Assembly (NCBI GenBank): GCA_029776255.1 | Contig: JAKOTN010000097.1 | Coordinates: 1-64,000 of the forward strand | Origin: Pseudomonadota bacterium | Lineage (GTDB): Bacteria > Pseudomonadota > Gammaproteobacteria > Burkholderiales > Rhodocyclaceae | Direction: 5' to 3' | DNA: 64,000 bases | Part shown: piece by piece, positions 29,479 through 38,922 of the stretch | Numbering within the stretch: position 1 is the stretch's first letter | Layout of the letters: each line of letters begins with the position of its first letter | The notes under the pieces: generated by a model | The model's database searches: none | What the model saw: only the letters and a program-made list of their open reading frames with translations | Told to the model about the DNA's origin: nothing | Translations under genes and position numbers: made by a program

Positions 29479-30978
29479 ATGCCTCTCGCGATCGTCCATA
29501 GTCGTGGTCTCGACGGCCTGTCCGCGCCGGAAGTCGCCGTCGAGGTTCATTTGGCGGGCGGTTTGCCGAGCGTGACCCTGGTCGGCCTGCCCGACACCGA
29601 AGTCAAGGAAGCGCGCGATCGCGTGCGCGCGGCCTTGCAAAACTCCGGTTTCGACTTTCCAAGCAAGCGGATCACCGTCAATCTGGCGCCGGCCGATTTG
29701 CCGAAGGAGTCTGGCCGTTTCGACCTGCCGATTGCCCTCGGCATCCTCGCCGCCTCGGGACAGATTCCGGGCGCGGCGCTGGAAGGACACGAATTCGCCG
29801 GCGAGCTGTCGCTTTCTGGCGAGGTACGGCCCATTCGCGGCGCCCTGGCGATGGTCCTCGCCGCCGGCGGCCGCGGACGTTCCTTCGTTCTGCCGGGCAG
29901 CAGCGCGCGGGAAGCGGCGCTCGCCGATGGCGTGCGGGTATTGACCGCCAATACCTTGCTGGACGTCTGCGCGCACCTCAGCGGACAAGCCGCGCTGAGC
30001 GAATGCGAGGCGGTGGCCGAAAACCCGGCCGAGGACGGCGCTCACCCGGATCTGGCCGAGGTGCGCGGTCAGGCGCAGGCCAAGCGGGCGCTCGAAATCG
30101 CTGCCGCCGGCGCGCATTCCATCCTTCTCGCCGGCCCGCCCGGCACCGGCAAATCGATGCTGGCCAGCCGTCTGCCCGGCGTGTTGCCGCCGATGTCGCA
30201 AGCCGCCGCGCTGGAGTCGGCGGCGATCCTGTCGTTGGCGGGCCAGTTTCGCGCCGAGCATTTTCGCCGCGTTCCCTATCGGGCGCCGCATCACACCGCC
30301 TCCTCGGCCGCGCTGGTCGGCGGCGGCGGCGTGCCGCGCCCCGGTGAAATCTCGCTGGCGCACCAGGGCGTGCTTTTCCTCGACGAAATTCCGGAATTCG
30401 ACCGTCGTGTCCTCGAAGCGCTGCGCGAACCGCTGGATAGCGGTCGCATTCACATTTCACGCGCGGCGCGGCAAGCCGAATTCCCCGCGCAATTCCAGCT
30501 CGTCGCGGCGATGAATCCCTGTCCCTGCGGCTTTCATGGCGACGCGCGCGGCCGTTGCCGGTGCACTCCCGATCAGGTTTCACGCTATCGGAGCCGTCTT
30601 TCCGGGCCGTTGCTGGATCGCATCGATCTACAGATCGAGGTGCCGGCGGTACCCGCCGAGGTGTTGCAGCAGGCGCCGGACGGTGAATCGTCGGCCATCG
30701 TCCGCGAACGCGTGATCCGGGCCCGCGACAGGCAACTGCGGCGACAAGGCAAACCCAACGCCCGGCTGAGCGGCAAGGAAATCGATGCTCACTGTCAGCC
30801 GGAAGCGGCGGCTCAGGCGCTGCTCAAACAGGCCATTGCCCGATTCGATCTCTCCGCGCGCGCCTATCATCGCTTGCTCAAGGTCGCCCGCACCCTGGCC
30901 GATCTGGCCGACCGCGAAACCATCGGCGCGCAACAGGTCGCCGAGGCGGTCCAGTATCGCCGTTTCACCAAGGATTGA
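29479..30978 (+). CDS. comM: YifB/ComM family Mg-chelatase-like AAA+ ATPase
   Basis: 499 residues. An N-terminal Lon-substrate-like domain precedes an AAA+ core with Walker A GPPGTGKSM and Walker B VLFLDEIPEF, then a Mg-chelatase C-terminal domain. A zinc-like cysteine set (CPCGF...GRCRCT) is present. ComM drives branch migration during natural transformation, so its presence hints at competence, although it is also common in non-competent bacteria. It starts 48 bases after ubiK. Confidence 0.92.
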   Translation: MPLAIVHSRGLDGLSAPEVAVEVHLAGGLPSVTLVGLPDTEVKEARDRVRAALQNSGFDFPSKRITVNLAPADLPKESGRFDLPIALGILAASGQIPGAALEGHEFAGELSLSGEVRPIRGALAMVLAAGGRGRSFVLPGSSAREAALADGVRVLTANTLLDVCAHLSGQAALSECEAVAENPAEDGAHPDLAEVRGQAQAKRALEIAAAGAHSILLAGPPGTGKSMLASRLPGVLPPMSQAAALESAAILSLAGQFRAEHFRRVPYRAPHHTASSAALVGGGGVPRPGEISLAHQGVLFLDEIPEFDRRVLEALREPLDSGRIHISRAARQAEFPAQFQLVAAMNPCPCGFHGDARGRCRCTPDQVSRYRSRLSGPLLDRIDLQIEVPAVPAEVLQQAPDGESSAIVRERVIRARDRQLRRQGKPNARLSGKEIDAHCQPEAAAQALLKQAIARFDLSARAYHRLLKVARTLADLADRETIGAQQVAEAVQYRRFTKD

Positions 30979-31266
30979 GCCGCGCGCGCGGGAGCGTCGG
31001 CACCGCCGGCGCGAGAACCGGCAAAAACGATCGGGTACCGCAACGCTCCGAGTCCCCAACCGCTCCACGCCAGAGTCGCGGGAGGATGTTCCTGCGCCTC
31101 CGACATCTCCTTCTCCGGTCGCGTCGCAAAGGCGCGGTGCTTCGCGCCCGTGGCCGGCAGGCGACCGACAAGGGATTCGGTCCGGGCCACCGGTGGCTGG
31201 CTCCAGGTTCGTCTATACTCGCTTGCGTCGCGCCGATTTTAGCCGTTGCCATTGGAGCATGAAAAC

Positions 31267-31761
31267 ATGAACAACAGGACCGGAAACCGCTTCCCGAGTC
31301 TGATGGCCGGCCTGCTCTGTCTGGCGCTTTCGGCCTGCGACGCCGACAAGCTGGCCAGGCTCCAGCCGGGCGTCAGCAGCGCCGACGACGTGAAGAACAC
31401 GATGGGCACGCCGGCGCTCGAATGGAAAGAGGCCGACGGCACCCGTTTCTGGGAGTATCCGCGCACGCCGGAAGGGGTGGTGAACTACAGGGTGACCATC
31501 GCTCCCGATGGCAAATTTCGCGAGATCAGGCAACTGCTGACCGAGGAGAATTTCGCCAGGATCACGCCCGGCATGAGTCGCGACAACGTGCGTTTCCTGC
31601 TCGGTCGTCCCGCCCGCCAGCGCCATTTTTCGCTCAAACGCGAGTGGGTATGGGACTGGAAAACAAAGACAGAGCCGGGCATGGACTGGTATTTCAACGT
31701 CCACTTCTCCGAAGACGGGCGGGTGACGAACACCAGCACCCATTTCGAGCCCCGAGGCTGA
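31267..31761 (+). CDS. BamE-like lipoprotein with a duplicated motif
   Basis: 164 residues with a lipoprotein signal (lipobox LALSAC; lipidated cysteine about residue 24). The mature part contains the SmpA/OmlA-type motif twice: LQPGVSSADDVKNTMGTP and ITPGMSRDNVRFLLGRP. BamE itself has one copy, so this is a duplicated relative rather than BamE proper, probably an outer-membrane or envelope lipoprotein. GGAG precedes the ATG at 31267. A TATACT hexamer about 50 bases upstream could be its -10 box. Confidence 0.8.
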   Translation: MNNRTGNRFPSLMAGLLCLALSACDADKLARLQPGVSSADDVKNTMGTPALEWKEADGTRFWEYPRTPEGVVNYRVTIAPDGKFREIRQLLTEENFARITPGMSRDNVRFLLGRPARQRHFSLKREWVWDWKTKTEPGMDWYFNVHFSEDGRVTNTSTHFEPRG

Positions 31762-31817
31762 ACGGGGCTGGCGGCGGGCATCCGGCACGCCAGACGCTCC
31801 GAACGACAGGATTTGTG

Positions 31818-32228
31818 ATGCACGGATTGCACCTCATCGCCGAACTCCACGATTGTTCGGGAGACCCGCGCCTGCTCGCCAGTGCCGCGGCGCTACGGGA
31901 GTTGTGCACGAACTTGTGTCGTGCGTTCGGCCTGACGCCGGTCGGCGAACTTTTTCATCAATTCGACCACGGAGCGGTCGCCGGCGGCGTCACCGGCGTG
32001 GTGGTGCTCGCCGAATCGCATCTCGCGGTGCACACCTGGCCGGAATTGAAAGCGGTCACGCTTGATCTGTATGTCTGCAATTTCAGCCAGGACAACAGCG
32101 CCGCCGCCCGGCGCGCCGGCCAGCAACTGATCGCCGCGTTCGCGCCGGCGCGTACCGTCCAGCGCGAAATCGAAAGAGGCACGCCGGACCGCCTCCCGCC
32201 CGCGCTTGTCGTCCCGGGAAGTGATTAG
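31818..32228 (+). CDS. speD: S-adenosylmethionine decarboxylase proenzyme
   Basis: Provides decarboxylated SAM for spermidine synthesis. The protein is 136 residues, the short prokaryotic type, which cleaves itself between Glu and Ser of AESHLAVHTWPE to form the pyruvoyl cofactor. The start MHGLHLIAEL follows AGGA; the ORF track opens far upstream in another gene. No spermidine synthase is adjacent. Confidence 0.92.
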   Translation: MHGLHLIAELHDCSGDPRLLASAAALRELCTNLCRAFGLTPVGELFHQFDHGAVAGGVTGVVVLAESHLAVHTWPELKAVTLDLYVCNFSQDNSAAARRAGQQLIAAFAPARTVQREIERGTPDRLPPALVVPGSD

Positions 32229-32286
32229 CGCTCCCATCAAAGAGTATACTTCGCGTCTTTATCGCTAGGTCATCCGAGGAGGTGTC

Positions 32287-33651
32287 GTGGAATCGCTACG
32301 TTTTACGCTTGACCAATCGGAAATCCCGACACATTGGTACAACGTTGTCGCCGACATGCCCACACCGCCGCTGCCGCCGCTCGGCCCGGATGGCCGGCCG
32401 GTATCGCCGGAGCAGATGGGCGCGATTTTTCCGATGGCGATTCTCGAACAGGAAATGTCGGCCGAACGCTGGATTCCCATTCCAGAGCCGGTACGCGAGG
32501 TCTACCGGCTGTGGCGTCCGTCGCCGCTGATTCGCGCGCGGCGCCTGGAGGAAGCGCTAGGCACCCCGGCCCGGATTTACTACAAATATGAAGGCGTTTC
32601 CCCCGCCGGCTCGCACAAACCCAACACCGCGGTGCCGCAGGCGTTCTACAACCAGCAAGCCGGCATCAAGCGCATCACCACCGAGACCGGCGCCGGCCAG
32701 TGGGGGTGTTCCATGGCCTTCGCCGGGCAGATGTTCGGCCTCGAAGTGCGCGTGTACATGGTCAAGATCAGTTACCAGCAAAAACCCTTCCGGCGCTCGA
32801 TGATGCAAACCTGGGGCGCCGAAGTGTTTGCCAGCCCCTCGCCAATGACACAGACCGGCCGCGATCTGCTGGCCAAGGACCCCGAAAACCAGGGGTCGCT
32901 GGGCATCGCCATTTCCGAGGCAGTGGAAGAAGCCGCTTCCCGGGCGGACACCAGCTATGCCCTGGGGTCGGTGTTGAACCATGTCGCCTTGCATCAGACG
33001 ATCATCGGGCAGGAAGCGAAGAAACAGTTCGAGAAAGCCGGCGACTGGCCGGACATGGTTTTCGCGCCCTGCGGCGGCGGTTCGTCGTTCGCCGGCGTGG
33101 CGTTTCCGTTCATCGCCGATAACGCCGCCGGTGGCCGCAACGGCCGGCCGACGCGACTGGTCGCCGTCGAACCCACCTCCTGCCCCACGCTGACCAAAGG
33201 CGCTTACGCCTACGATTTCGGCGACGCCTCCGGTTTCACGCCCTTGATGAAGATGTACACCCTTGGCCACGATTTCATGCCCCCCGGCATTCATGCCGGC
33301 GGTTTGCGCTACCACGGCGATTCGCCGCTGGTTTCGCAGCTCTATCATGAAGGCTTGATCGAGGCGGTGGCCGTTGCCCAGTTGGCCACTTTCGAGGCCG
33401 GTGTGCTGTTTGCCCGCGCCGAGGGCGTCATCCCCGCGCCCGAATCGAACCACGCCATCCGAGCGACGATCGACGAAGCGTTGCGCTGCAAACAAAGCGG
33501 CGAAGCCAAAACCCTCTTCTTCAATCTCACGGGTCACGGGCATTTCGACATGGCGGCTTATGACCGGTATTTCGCGGGCGAACTGGAAGATTTCGACTAC
33601 CCGTCCGACGCCATCCGCTCGTCGTTGGAACACCTGCCGAAAATCGGATAG
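32287..33651 (+). CDS. TrpB2-type tryptophan synthase beta subunit
   Basis: A 454-residue PLP enzyme of the TrpB2 (TIGR01415-like) class that makes tryptophan from indole and serine. The Schiff-base lysine lies in GSHKPNTA, and a phosphate-binding CGGGSSF loop follows. No trpA is nearby, as usual for TrpB2, which may salvage indole on its own. It starts with GTG, after a strong GAGGAGGT. A TATACT about 35 bases upstream is a likely -10 box. Confidence 0.9.
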   Translation: MESLRFTLDQSEIPTHWYNVVADMPTPPLPPLGPDGRPVSPEQMGAIFPMAILEQEMSAERWIPIPEPVREVYRLWRPSPLIRARRLEEALGTPARIYYKYEGVSPAGSHKPNTAVPQAFYNQQAGIKRITTETGAGQWGCSMAFAGQMFGLEVRVYMVKISYQQKPFRRSMMQTWGAEVFASPSPMTQTGRDLLAKDPENQGSLGIAISEAVEEAASRADTSYALGSVLNHVALHQTIIGQEAKKQFEKAGDWPDMVFAPCGGGSSFAGVAFPFIADNAAGGRNGRPTRLVAVEPTSCPTLTKGAYAYDFGDASGFTPLMKMYTLGHDFMPPGIHAGGLRYHGDSPLVSQLYHEGLIEAVAVAQLATFEAGVLFARAEGVIPAPESNHAIRATIDEALRCKQSGEAKTLFFNLTGHGHFDMAAYDRYFAGELEDFDYPSDAIRSSLEHLPKIG

Positions 33652-33659
33652 GTGCTCCG

Positions 33660-34406
33660 ATGCGACTCGCCGTCTTCGTTCTGGTGCTCGCCAACCTGCT
33701 GTTGCTGGGCTGGTCGCGCGGTTATCTGACCGTCGCCGACAACCCCGATTCCCGGCGCGTCGGACAACAACTGCGGGCGGAAGAGGTCAAGGTCGTGTCG
33801 CGTGGCGATCCCCCGCGCGCGGCGAGCATGAACCACGAGACGGCGAGCGCTGTCGAGAAGAAAAACGAGAAAGACGAGAAAAGCGAAAAGGGTGAGAGCG
33901 CGAGCGTCACCGAGAAAAAAATCGCCGACCGGTGCCAGTCGTGGCGAGAGGTGGCCGTCGTCGATGCGGATGGCGTCGAACGCTTGGTGACGGAGAAATT
34001 TCCCGCTTTCAAAGTGGTGCGCACGGCAATCGCGGAAAGCAATGGCTACTGGGTATTCATTCCGCCGTCTGCCACTCGCGAAGACGTGAGCCAGAAAACC
34101 GCCGAACTTCAGCAGCAGGGCGTGCATGACTACTTCGTCGTGCAGGCCAGTGGACCCAACCGCTTCGCCATCTCCTTGGGCACCTATCGCACGGAAGAGG
34201 CGGCCAATGCCGGCCTGGCGGTGCTGCGCGCCAAAGGCGTCAAGACCGCGAAAATTGGCGAACGTATCGGCAAGGTGTCGTCCAATACACTGGAAATCCA
34301 TGGGCCGGAGAACGAGGCCGATGCCTTGCGCCAGGCTGTTGCCGCCTTGCTGCCCAAAGCCGTGTCGTCCGTCTGCCAGGAAAAGGCCGCGGAGGTGGCG
34401 CGATGA
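33660..34406 (+). CDS. SPOR-domain membrane protein
   Basis: 248 residues: an N-terminal membrane segment (LAVFVLVLANLLLLGW), then a lysine/glutamate-rich linker (EKKNEKDEKSEKGE), then a SPOR-like fold (about residues 125-205) including YWVFIPPSATREDV and FAISLGTYRTEEAANAGL. SPOR domains bind denuded peptidoglycan at division sites. It overlaps coaE by four bases. Confidence 0.78.
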   Translation: MRLAVFVLVLANLLLLGWSRGYLTVADNPDSRRVGQQLRAEEVKVVSRGDPPRAASMNHETASAVEKKNEKDEKSEKGESASVTEKKIADRCQSWREVAVVDADGVERLVTEKFPAFKVVRTAIAESNGYWVFIPPSATREDVSQKTAELQQQGVHDYFVVQASGPNRFAISLGTYRTEEAANAGLAVLRAKGVKTAKIGERIGKVSSNTLEIHGPENEADALRQAVAALLPKAVSSVCQEKAAEVAR

Positions 34407-35026
34407 CCTTCATCGTCGGCCTGACGGGGGGCATCGGCAGTGGCAAGAGCACGGTGGCCGACTTGCTGGTGCGGCGTGGCGCGGCGCTGGTCGATACCGA
34501 CGCCATTGCTCATGCGCTGACGACGCCCCGTGGCGCGGCAATGGCGACCATCGCCGCAGCCTTCGGCCCGACCGTTCTCCAAGCCGACGGCGGGCTGGAC
34601 AGGGCGGCCATGCGCGACCTGGTCTTCGCCGATCCGGGCGCCAAAACCCGGCTCGAGGCGATTTTGCATCCCTTGATCCGCCGGCACAGCGAAGACGCCT
34701 GTCGGGCGCAAAGCGCCTCGCCTTACGTCGTGCTGGCGGTTCCCCTGCTGGTCGAATCCGGTTTCTACCGCCAGTACGTCGATCGCGTGCTGGTCGTCGA
34801 CTGTGACGAGGCGACGCAGCGTGTCCGCGTGATGGCGCGCAGCGGTCTGACGGCCGAACAGGTCGCCGCGATCATCCGCACGCAGGCCCGCCGCGACCAG
34901 CGGCTGTCCGTCGCCGACGACGTGGTGCGCAACGACGGCCCCGTGGAAGACTTGGGTCCGCAAATCGACCGCCTGCACCAGCGCTATCTTGCCCTGGCCG
35001 CCGCCAAAAAGCCTATTGATCGTTGA
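34403..35026 (+). CDS. coaE: Dephospho-CoA kinase
   Basis: Last step of coenzyme A synthesis. 207 residues with a P-loop GGIGSGKST at the N-terminus and the region RIRVMARSGL-type lid (RVRVMARSGL) further on. It overlaps the SPOR gene by ATGA and is followed 27 bases later by zapD, a typical beta/gamma arrangement. Confidence 0.94.
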   Translation: MTFIVGLTGGIGSGKSTVADLLVRRGAALVDTDAIAHALTTPRGAAMATIAAAFGPTVLQADGGLDRAAMRDLVFADPGAKTRLEAILHPLIRRHSEDACRAQSASPYVVLAVPLLVESGFYRQYVDRVLVVDCDEATQRVRVMARSGLTAEQVAAIIRTQARRDQRLSVADDVVRNDGPVEDLGPQIDRLHQRYLALAAAKKPIDR

Positions 35027-35053
35027 GGTTTTACGATAAATGATTCAGAATCG

Positions 35054-35842
35054 ATGCAAATTTCTGTTCCTGAACCTGGCGGCAGCGTGATTACCTACGA
35101 ATATCCTTTCAACGAACGCATACGCACCCTGCTGCGTTTGGAGGATTTATTCCAGAAAGCCGCCGTTTTCATGCAACGCGACGGCTCGCAGGAACATCAC
35201 GTCGTCTTGCTGACCTTGTTTGAAGTTCTCGATGTCGCCGGACGCGCCGACCTCAAAATGGACCTGATTCAGGAGCTTGAGCGTCAGCGGCAAAGCCTGT
35301 TGGGCTTTCGCAACAATCCCGACATCTCCGAGGACGCGCTGTCCGGCGCGTTGTACGAAATCGAACAGGCGTCGGCGGCATTGCTGAGCATGAACGGAAA
35401 AATCGGCCAGCACCTGCGCGACAACGACTGGCTGATGAGTATCAAAAGTCGCGCCAGCATTCCCGGCGGCGTCTGCGAGTTCGATCTGCCGTCGTACCAC
35501 TACTGGCTGCATCAGGCGCCGGATGTTCGCCACGACGCGCTGCAGGCCTGGCTGCAACCGATGCTGCCCTTGCGCGACGCGTTGGCGATCGTTCTGCGCC
35601 TGCTGCGCGCCAGTGGCCACCCCGAACACTACGTGGCCAACAATGGCGCTTTTCAGTTGATGCTCGGCGGCAGCGCCTCGCAGATGGTGCGCATTTCGCT
35701 GAAGCTGCACGCCCCTTACATCCCGGAGATCAGCGCCAACAAATACGCGCTCAACATCCGGTTTACGCGACCCGACAGCGATCATCGCCCGCGACATTGC
35801 GACAACGACGTGGAATTCGACATGTTGTTCTGCAATTTGTAG
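35054..35842 (+). CDS. zapD: Cell division protein ZapD
   Basis: A 262-residue FtsZ-bundling factor. It starts MQISVPEPG...ITYEYPFNERIRTLLRLEDLF, the family hallmark, and contains LPSYHYWLHQ and the C-terminal NDVEFDMLFCNL. Neighbour of coaE as in many proteobacteria; the usual third partner, yacG, is absent from the 160-base gap that follows. Confidence 0.93.
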   Translation: MQISVPEPGGSVITYEYPFNERIRTLLRLEDLFQKAAVFMQRDGSQEHHVVLLTLFEVLDVAGRADLKMDLIQELERQRQSLLGFRNNPDISEDALSGALYEIEQASAALLSMNGKIGQHLRDNDWLMSIKSRASIPGGVCEFDLPSYHYWLHQAPDVRHDALQAWLQPMLPLRDALAIVLRLLRASGHPEHYVANNGAFQLMLGGSASQMVRISLKLHAPYIPEISANKYALNIRFTRPDSDHRPRHCDNDVEFDMLFCNL

Positions 35843-35875
35843 CGATTTTTCCGTCCAAACACCGATGCCGCTTTC

Positions 35876-35899
35876 GAAGCCCCGTTATCGCGGGGCTTC
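35876..35899 (+). terminator. 9-bp hairpin after zapD
   Basis: GAAGCCCCG pairs with CGGGGCTTC over a 6-base loop, 34 bases past the zapD stop. There is no good T tract, so its role as terminator is uncertain. Confidence 0.5.
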
Positions 35900-36004
35900 C
35901 GTCCACTGGGGAACGCATGTCGATAGGCTGCCGCGTGTACGCCCCAGTTGGTGAACGATGGCGTCGCCATCGCGGAAATATCCTGCCGGCTAGAGGAGAT
36001 GGCG

Positions 36005-36610
36005 ATGGACGGGAAAAATATCGAGATTCTCGAGCGGGGGGTGGGTTACCAGGGGTTCTATCGGCTGGAGAAATTGCGTTTGCGTCACCGTTTGTTCGCC
36101 GGCGGGATGAGCGGGCCCCTCGTGCGCGAGTCGATCGATAAAGCCGACGTGGCGGCGGTGTTGCTTTACGATCCACGAACCGACGAGTTGGTGTTGATCG
36201 AACAGTTCCGCATCGGCGCCCGCGACGACCCGCGCGGTCCTTGGCTGCTGGAAATCGTGGCCGGCCTGATCGAGCCGGGCGAGAGCGCGGAAGAGGTGGC
36301 GCGACGCGAGACGCGGGAGGAGGCGGGCTGCGCGGTCTTTGATCTCGTGCACGTGAACACCTTTTACGGGAGCCCGGCGATGAGCTCGCAGCGCGTTCAC
36401 CTCTACCTCGGACGGGTGGACAGCACCGGTGTTGGCGGAATTCACGGTCTGGCGGACGAGGGCGAGGATATTCGCGTCGTCCGCCTGCCCGCCGAGCAGG
36501 CGCTCGCTCTGCTCGGGCAGGGACGAATCGATTCGGCGTGGCCCTTGATCGCCTTGTTGTGGTTTGCCAGCCAACGCGAGGCGGTTCGTGCGCGCTGGTT
36601 GGCGACGTGA
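36005..36610 (+). CDS. Nudix hydrolase, ADP-ribose pyrophosphatase type
   Basis: A 201-residue NudF-like enzyme. The Nudix box GLIEPGESAEEVARRETREEAG is complete. The region FYGSPAMSSQRVHLYLGR matches ADP-ribose diphosphatases. Of two in-frame ATGs I chose 36005, which has AGGAG at eight bases; the other (35999) is too close. The gene probably turns ADP-ribose into AMP and ribose 5-phosphate; the exact substrate is inferred from family. Confidence 0.87.
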   Translation: MDGKNIEILERGVGYQGFYRLEKLRLRHRLFAGGMSGPLVRESIDKADVAAVLLYDPRTDELVLIEQFRIGARDDPRGPWLLEIVAGLIEPGESAEEVARRETREEAGCAVFDLVHVNTFYGSPAMSSQRVHLYLGRVDSTGVGGIHGLADEGEDIRVVRLPAEQALALLGQGRIDSAWPLIALLWFASQREAVRARWLAT

Positions 36611-36764
36611 ACGATGCGTGACGACCGCCAGGCGTACCCGGACGATTGGCAACGGTTTCGGAAAGGCGGGGTTTGACCTCCCCAACCGGAACCGCGATAC
36701 TGGCGTTTCCGCGCCGGACCCGGTCTTGGCGCTCACTCGTTCACTCCGCGACCGATTGCCGCCG

Positions 36765-37229
36765 ATGCGCCACCGTGAGCACGACAGACTGGCTCCATCC
36801 CCACCTCCACTGCTCTCACCCCGATTCCGCGTGGCGTTCGCCTGTTTGCTTGCCCTCCTCGTGCCGGCCTTTTCCGCCGCCGATACCCTGTTCTGCCATG
36901 TGAGCTATGGCGGCGACACACGCCTGCTTGCCGCCGAGGCGGTGGATTCACCGTATACCGCGCCTGTTCAGGCCATCGGGTCCTATTTTCTGTTTCGCAT
37001 GGTTCTGGAAACGCGGCCCGCCGACCGGGCGACGGTGAAACTTTATGTTTTCGCCGACCGGGAAGGCGGACCGGCGCCCATTCATCAGGCAACACATCCT
37101 TATCCGCCCGTTGTCGGCCACGGTTCTCGCCATGGCTTTACCGGTCTAAATCATGTTTATGAACCGTTGCGCGACGGCGAATTGGCGTATTGGTGCGAGT
37201 TGTCGTCTTCGGGAGAGCGGCGACCATGA
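36765..37229 (+). CDS. Exported protein of unknown function
   Basis: 154 residues with a signal peptide (RVAFACLLALLVPAFSAA). The mature part contains YFLFRMVLETRPADRATVKLYVFA and two short motifs with cysteines at each end (TLFCHVSYGG, YWCELSS). I do not recognise the family. It overlaps the capA-like gene by ATGA, so both products probably work in the envelope. The start is the ATG of MRHREHD; a longer N-terminus in the ORF track overlaps the Nudix gene. Confidence 0.7.
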   Translation: MRHREHDRLAPSPPPLLSPRFRVAFACLLALLVPAFSAADTLFCHVSYGGDTRLLAAEAVDSPYTAPVQAIGSYFLFRMVLETRPADRATVKLYVFADREGGPAPIHQATHPYPPVVGHGSRHGFTGLNHVYEPLRDGELAYWCELSSSGERRP

Positions 37230-38215
37230 GTCGAAGGGCCTTTTCATGGCGTTGGCGTAGCGTACTGGTTTTGGCCGTTGGCGTGCTGCTCGGCCAGCCG
37301 GTGGTCGCGGACCCGGTCAACCTGGTGTTCGTCGGCGACATCATGCTCGACGACGGTCCAGGGAGGCTGATCGAAAAGGGGGGCGACCCGCTCGCCGCCG
37401 TGGCGCCCGTCTTGCAGGATGCCGATTACGTGATCGGCAATCTGGAGTGCCCGATTGCCACCGTCGGGCAAGCGCTGGCGAACAAGATTTACAGTTTTCG
37501 CGCGCATCCCAGGGTGTTGCCGGTACTGGCCGGTCGTTTCGATGCGCTGAGCGTGGCCAACAATCACGCCGGCGATTACGGTCGCGAGGCGTTCGTGGAA
37601 ACGCTTCACCATCTCGCGGGGCTGAACATCGCCGCGTTTGGCGGCGGACACAATCTCAGTGAGGCGCATCGACCGTTGTGGATCGAGCGCCGCAATCTGC
37701 GCATCGCCGTTTTGGCCTACAACGAATACAAGCCGCGTTCCTTCGAAGCCGGCGCCGAATGGGCGGGCGTCGCCTGGAGCGAGGACAGCCATGTTCTTGC
37801 CGATATTCGCGCCGCCCGCGCGGCCGGCGCCGATCTGGTGATTCCGTTCATGCATTGGGGTTGGGAATTCGAAGCCGCGCCCAGCGAACGGCAGCGGCAA
37901 TTGGCGCGCGACATGATCGATGCCGGCGCCGATCTGATCGTTGGATCGCATCCGCACGTGACACAAGGGGCGGAATATTATCGTGGCAAACTGATCGTCC
38001 ATAGCCTGGGCAATTTTGTTTTCGACGGTTTCAAGACGCCAGCGGCTCGGAGTGGCTGGCTGTTGCGTCTGGCGGTGGACAAAAGCGGTTTGACCTCGTG
38101 GGATACCGTGGCGGTGCGAATGGACGACGACGGCAGCCCGCGGCCGCAGCCGGGCGTTTCCACGCCCTGTGGTCGTTCGGGCGACGATCTGGTGCGCGAT
38201 TGCGTGAACCGCTGA
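37226..38215 (+). CDS. CapA-family (PgsA-like) metallophosphatase-fold protein
   Basis: 329 residues with a signal peptide. The family motifs are in order: GDIMLDDG, NLECP, NNHAGDYG, MHWGWEFE, GSHPHVTQG and HSLGNFVFD. CapA was named for poly-gamma-glutamate synthesis, but most stand-alone members have no proven role. No capB/capC is present. Coupled to the upstream exported protein by a four-base overlap. Confidence 0.86.
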   Translation: MSRRAFSWRWRSVLVLAVGVLLGQPVVADPVNLVFVGDIMLDDGPGRLIEKGGDPLAAVAPVLQDADYVIGNLECPIATVGQALANKIYSFRAHPRVLPVLAGRFDALSVANNHAGDYGREAFVETLHHLAGLNIAAFGGGHNLSEAHRPLWIERRNLRIAVLAYNEYKPRSFEAGAEWAGVAWSEDSHVLADIRAARAAGADLVIPFMHWGWEFEAAPSERQRQLARDMIDAGADLIVGSHPHVTQGAEYYRGKLIVHSLGNFVFDGFKTPAARSGWLLRLAVDKSGLTSWDTVAVRMDDDGSPRPQPGVSTPCGRSGDDLVRDCVNR

Positions 38216-38235
38216 CGCGAGTCGTCACACGCAAC

Positions 38236-38263
38236 AAAAAGGGCCTTGCGCATGGCAAGGCCC
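38236..38263 (-). terminator. Intrinsic terminator after the Cache-domain gene
   Basis: A perfect 9-bp stem GGGCCTTGC/GCAAGGCCC with TTTTT following on the minus strand. It separates the converging capA-like and Cache-domain genes. Confidence 0.9.
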
Positions 38264-38287
38264 TAACAGGGACGACACCCGCGGCGA

Positions 38288-38842
38288 TTAAAGTGCCGGG
38301 TATTTTGCCGGGTCCGACAGTTTCTCGATGATCTTGTTCAATTCCGGCAGCGACGCGGTTTCATCGTAAATGCCCGCGCTGACCTGAATCCCGGTTGCGA
38401 AAGAGACATCGGCGGTCATCGCGTACGACAGTTTGCGCGACAGGCGACCGGCGCCGGGTTTTTGCCACATGTACTCCACCCAACCGCCATGGCTCTCGCT
38501 GCCAACCTTGCACAGATCCTTGAAAATGAACTTGCCGCTGTTGTCGGTAATCTGCATGATCGGCCTACCCACCAGATCCGGGCGGATCGGATGGGCGATC
38601 ATTTTGTCCTTGCGACAGTCGTAAACGAACACGTAACTGTCTTTCCATACCCATTTGCTGTCTTTATGGTTGAACTCGGCGTAGCCGGATGCGCCTTTGT
38701 TATGCAGGAGCCGGGCCGCTTCCCGGACCTTGTTGACCGCTTCCTCGGCGGTCGCCGTGTCGGCTTCCGCCGCCATGGCCACGCGGCCCATGCCGCAGAC
38801 GATCAGCAATCCCACCAGTCCTGCTGTTTTTCCATATTTCAT
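38288..38842 (-). CDS. Exported Cache-domain protein
   Basis: 184 residues with a signal peptide (ending GRVAMAAEAD). The region YVFVYDCRKDKMIAHPIRPDLVGR and FIFKDLCKVG match single Cache domains, usually the ligand-sensing part of chemoreceptors. Here the domain stands alone in the periplasm. It follows the acetate-type transporter gene by 80 bases, so it may be a binding or sensing partner for a small acid; this is inference. Confidence 0.8.
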   Translation of the reverse strand: MKYGKTAGLVGLLIVCGMGRVAMAAEADTATAEEAVNKVREAARLLHNKGASGYAEFNHKDSKWVWKDSYVFVYDCRKDKMIAHPIRPDLVGRPIMQITDNSGKFIFKDLCKVGSESHGGWVEYMWQKPGAGRLSRKLSYAMTADVSFATGIQVSAGIYDETASLPELNKIIEKLSDPAKYPAL

Positions 38843-38922
38843 CGTGCCTTACTCCTCTGTTCACTGTTCGGTTGAATTGGCGACAATCGGTCGCCGTCGG
38901 CGATGGATTCCGCTCGCGGGGG

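Noticed and set aside
35843-36004. A yacG gene after zapD
   Set aside because: The gap is only about 160 bases and no CPxC-type zinc motif is present on either strand.
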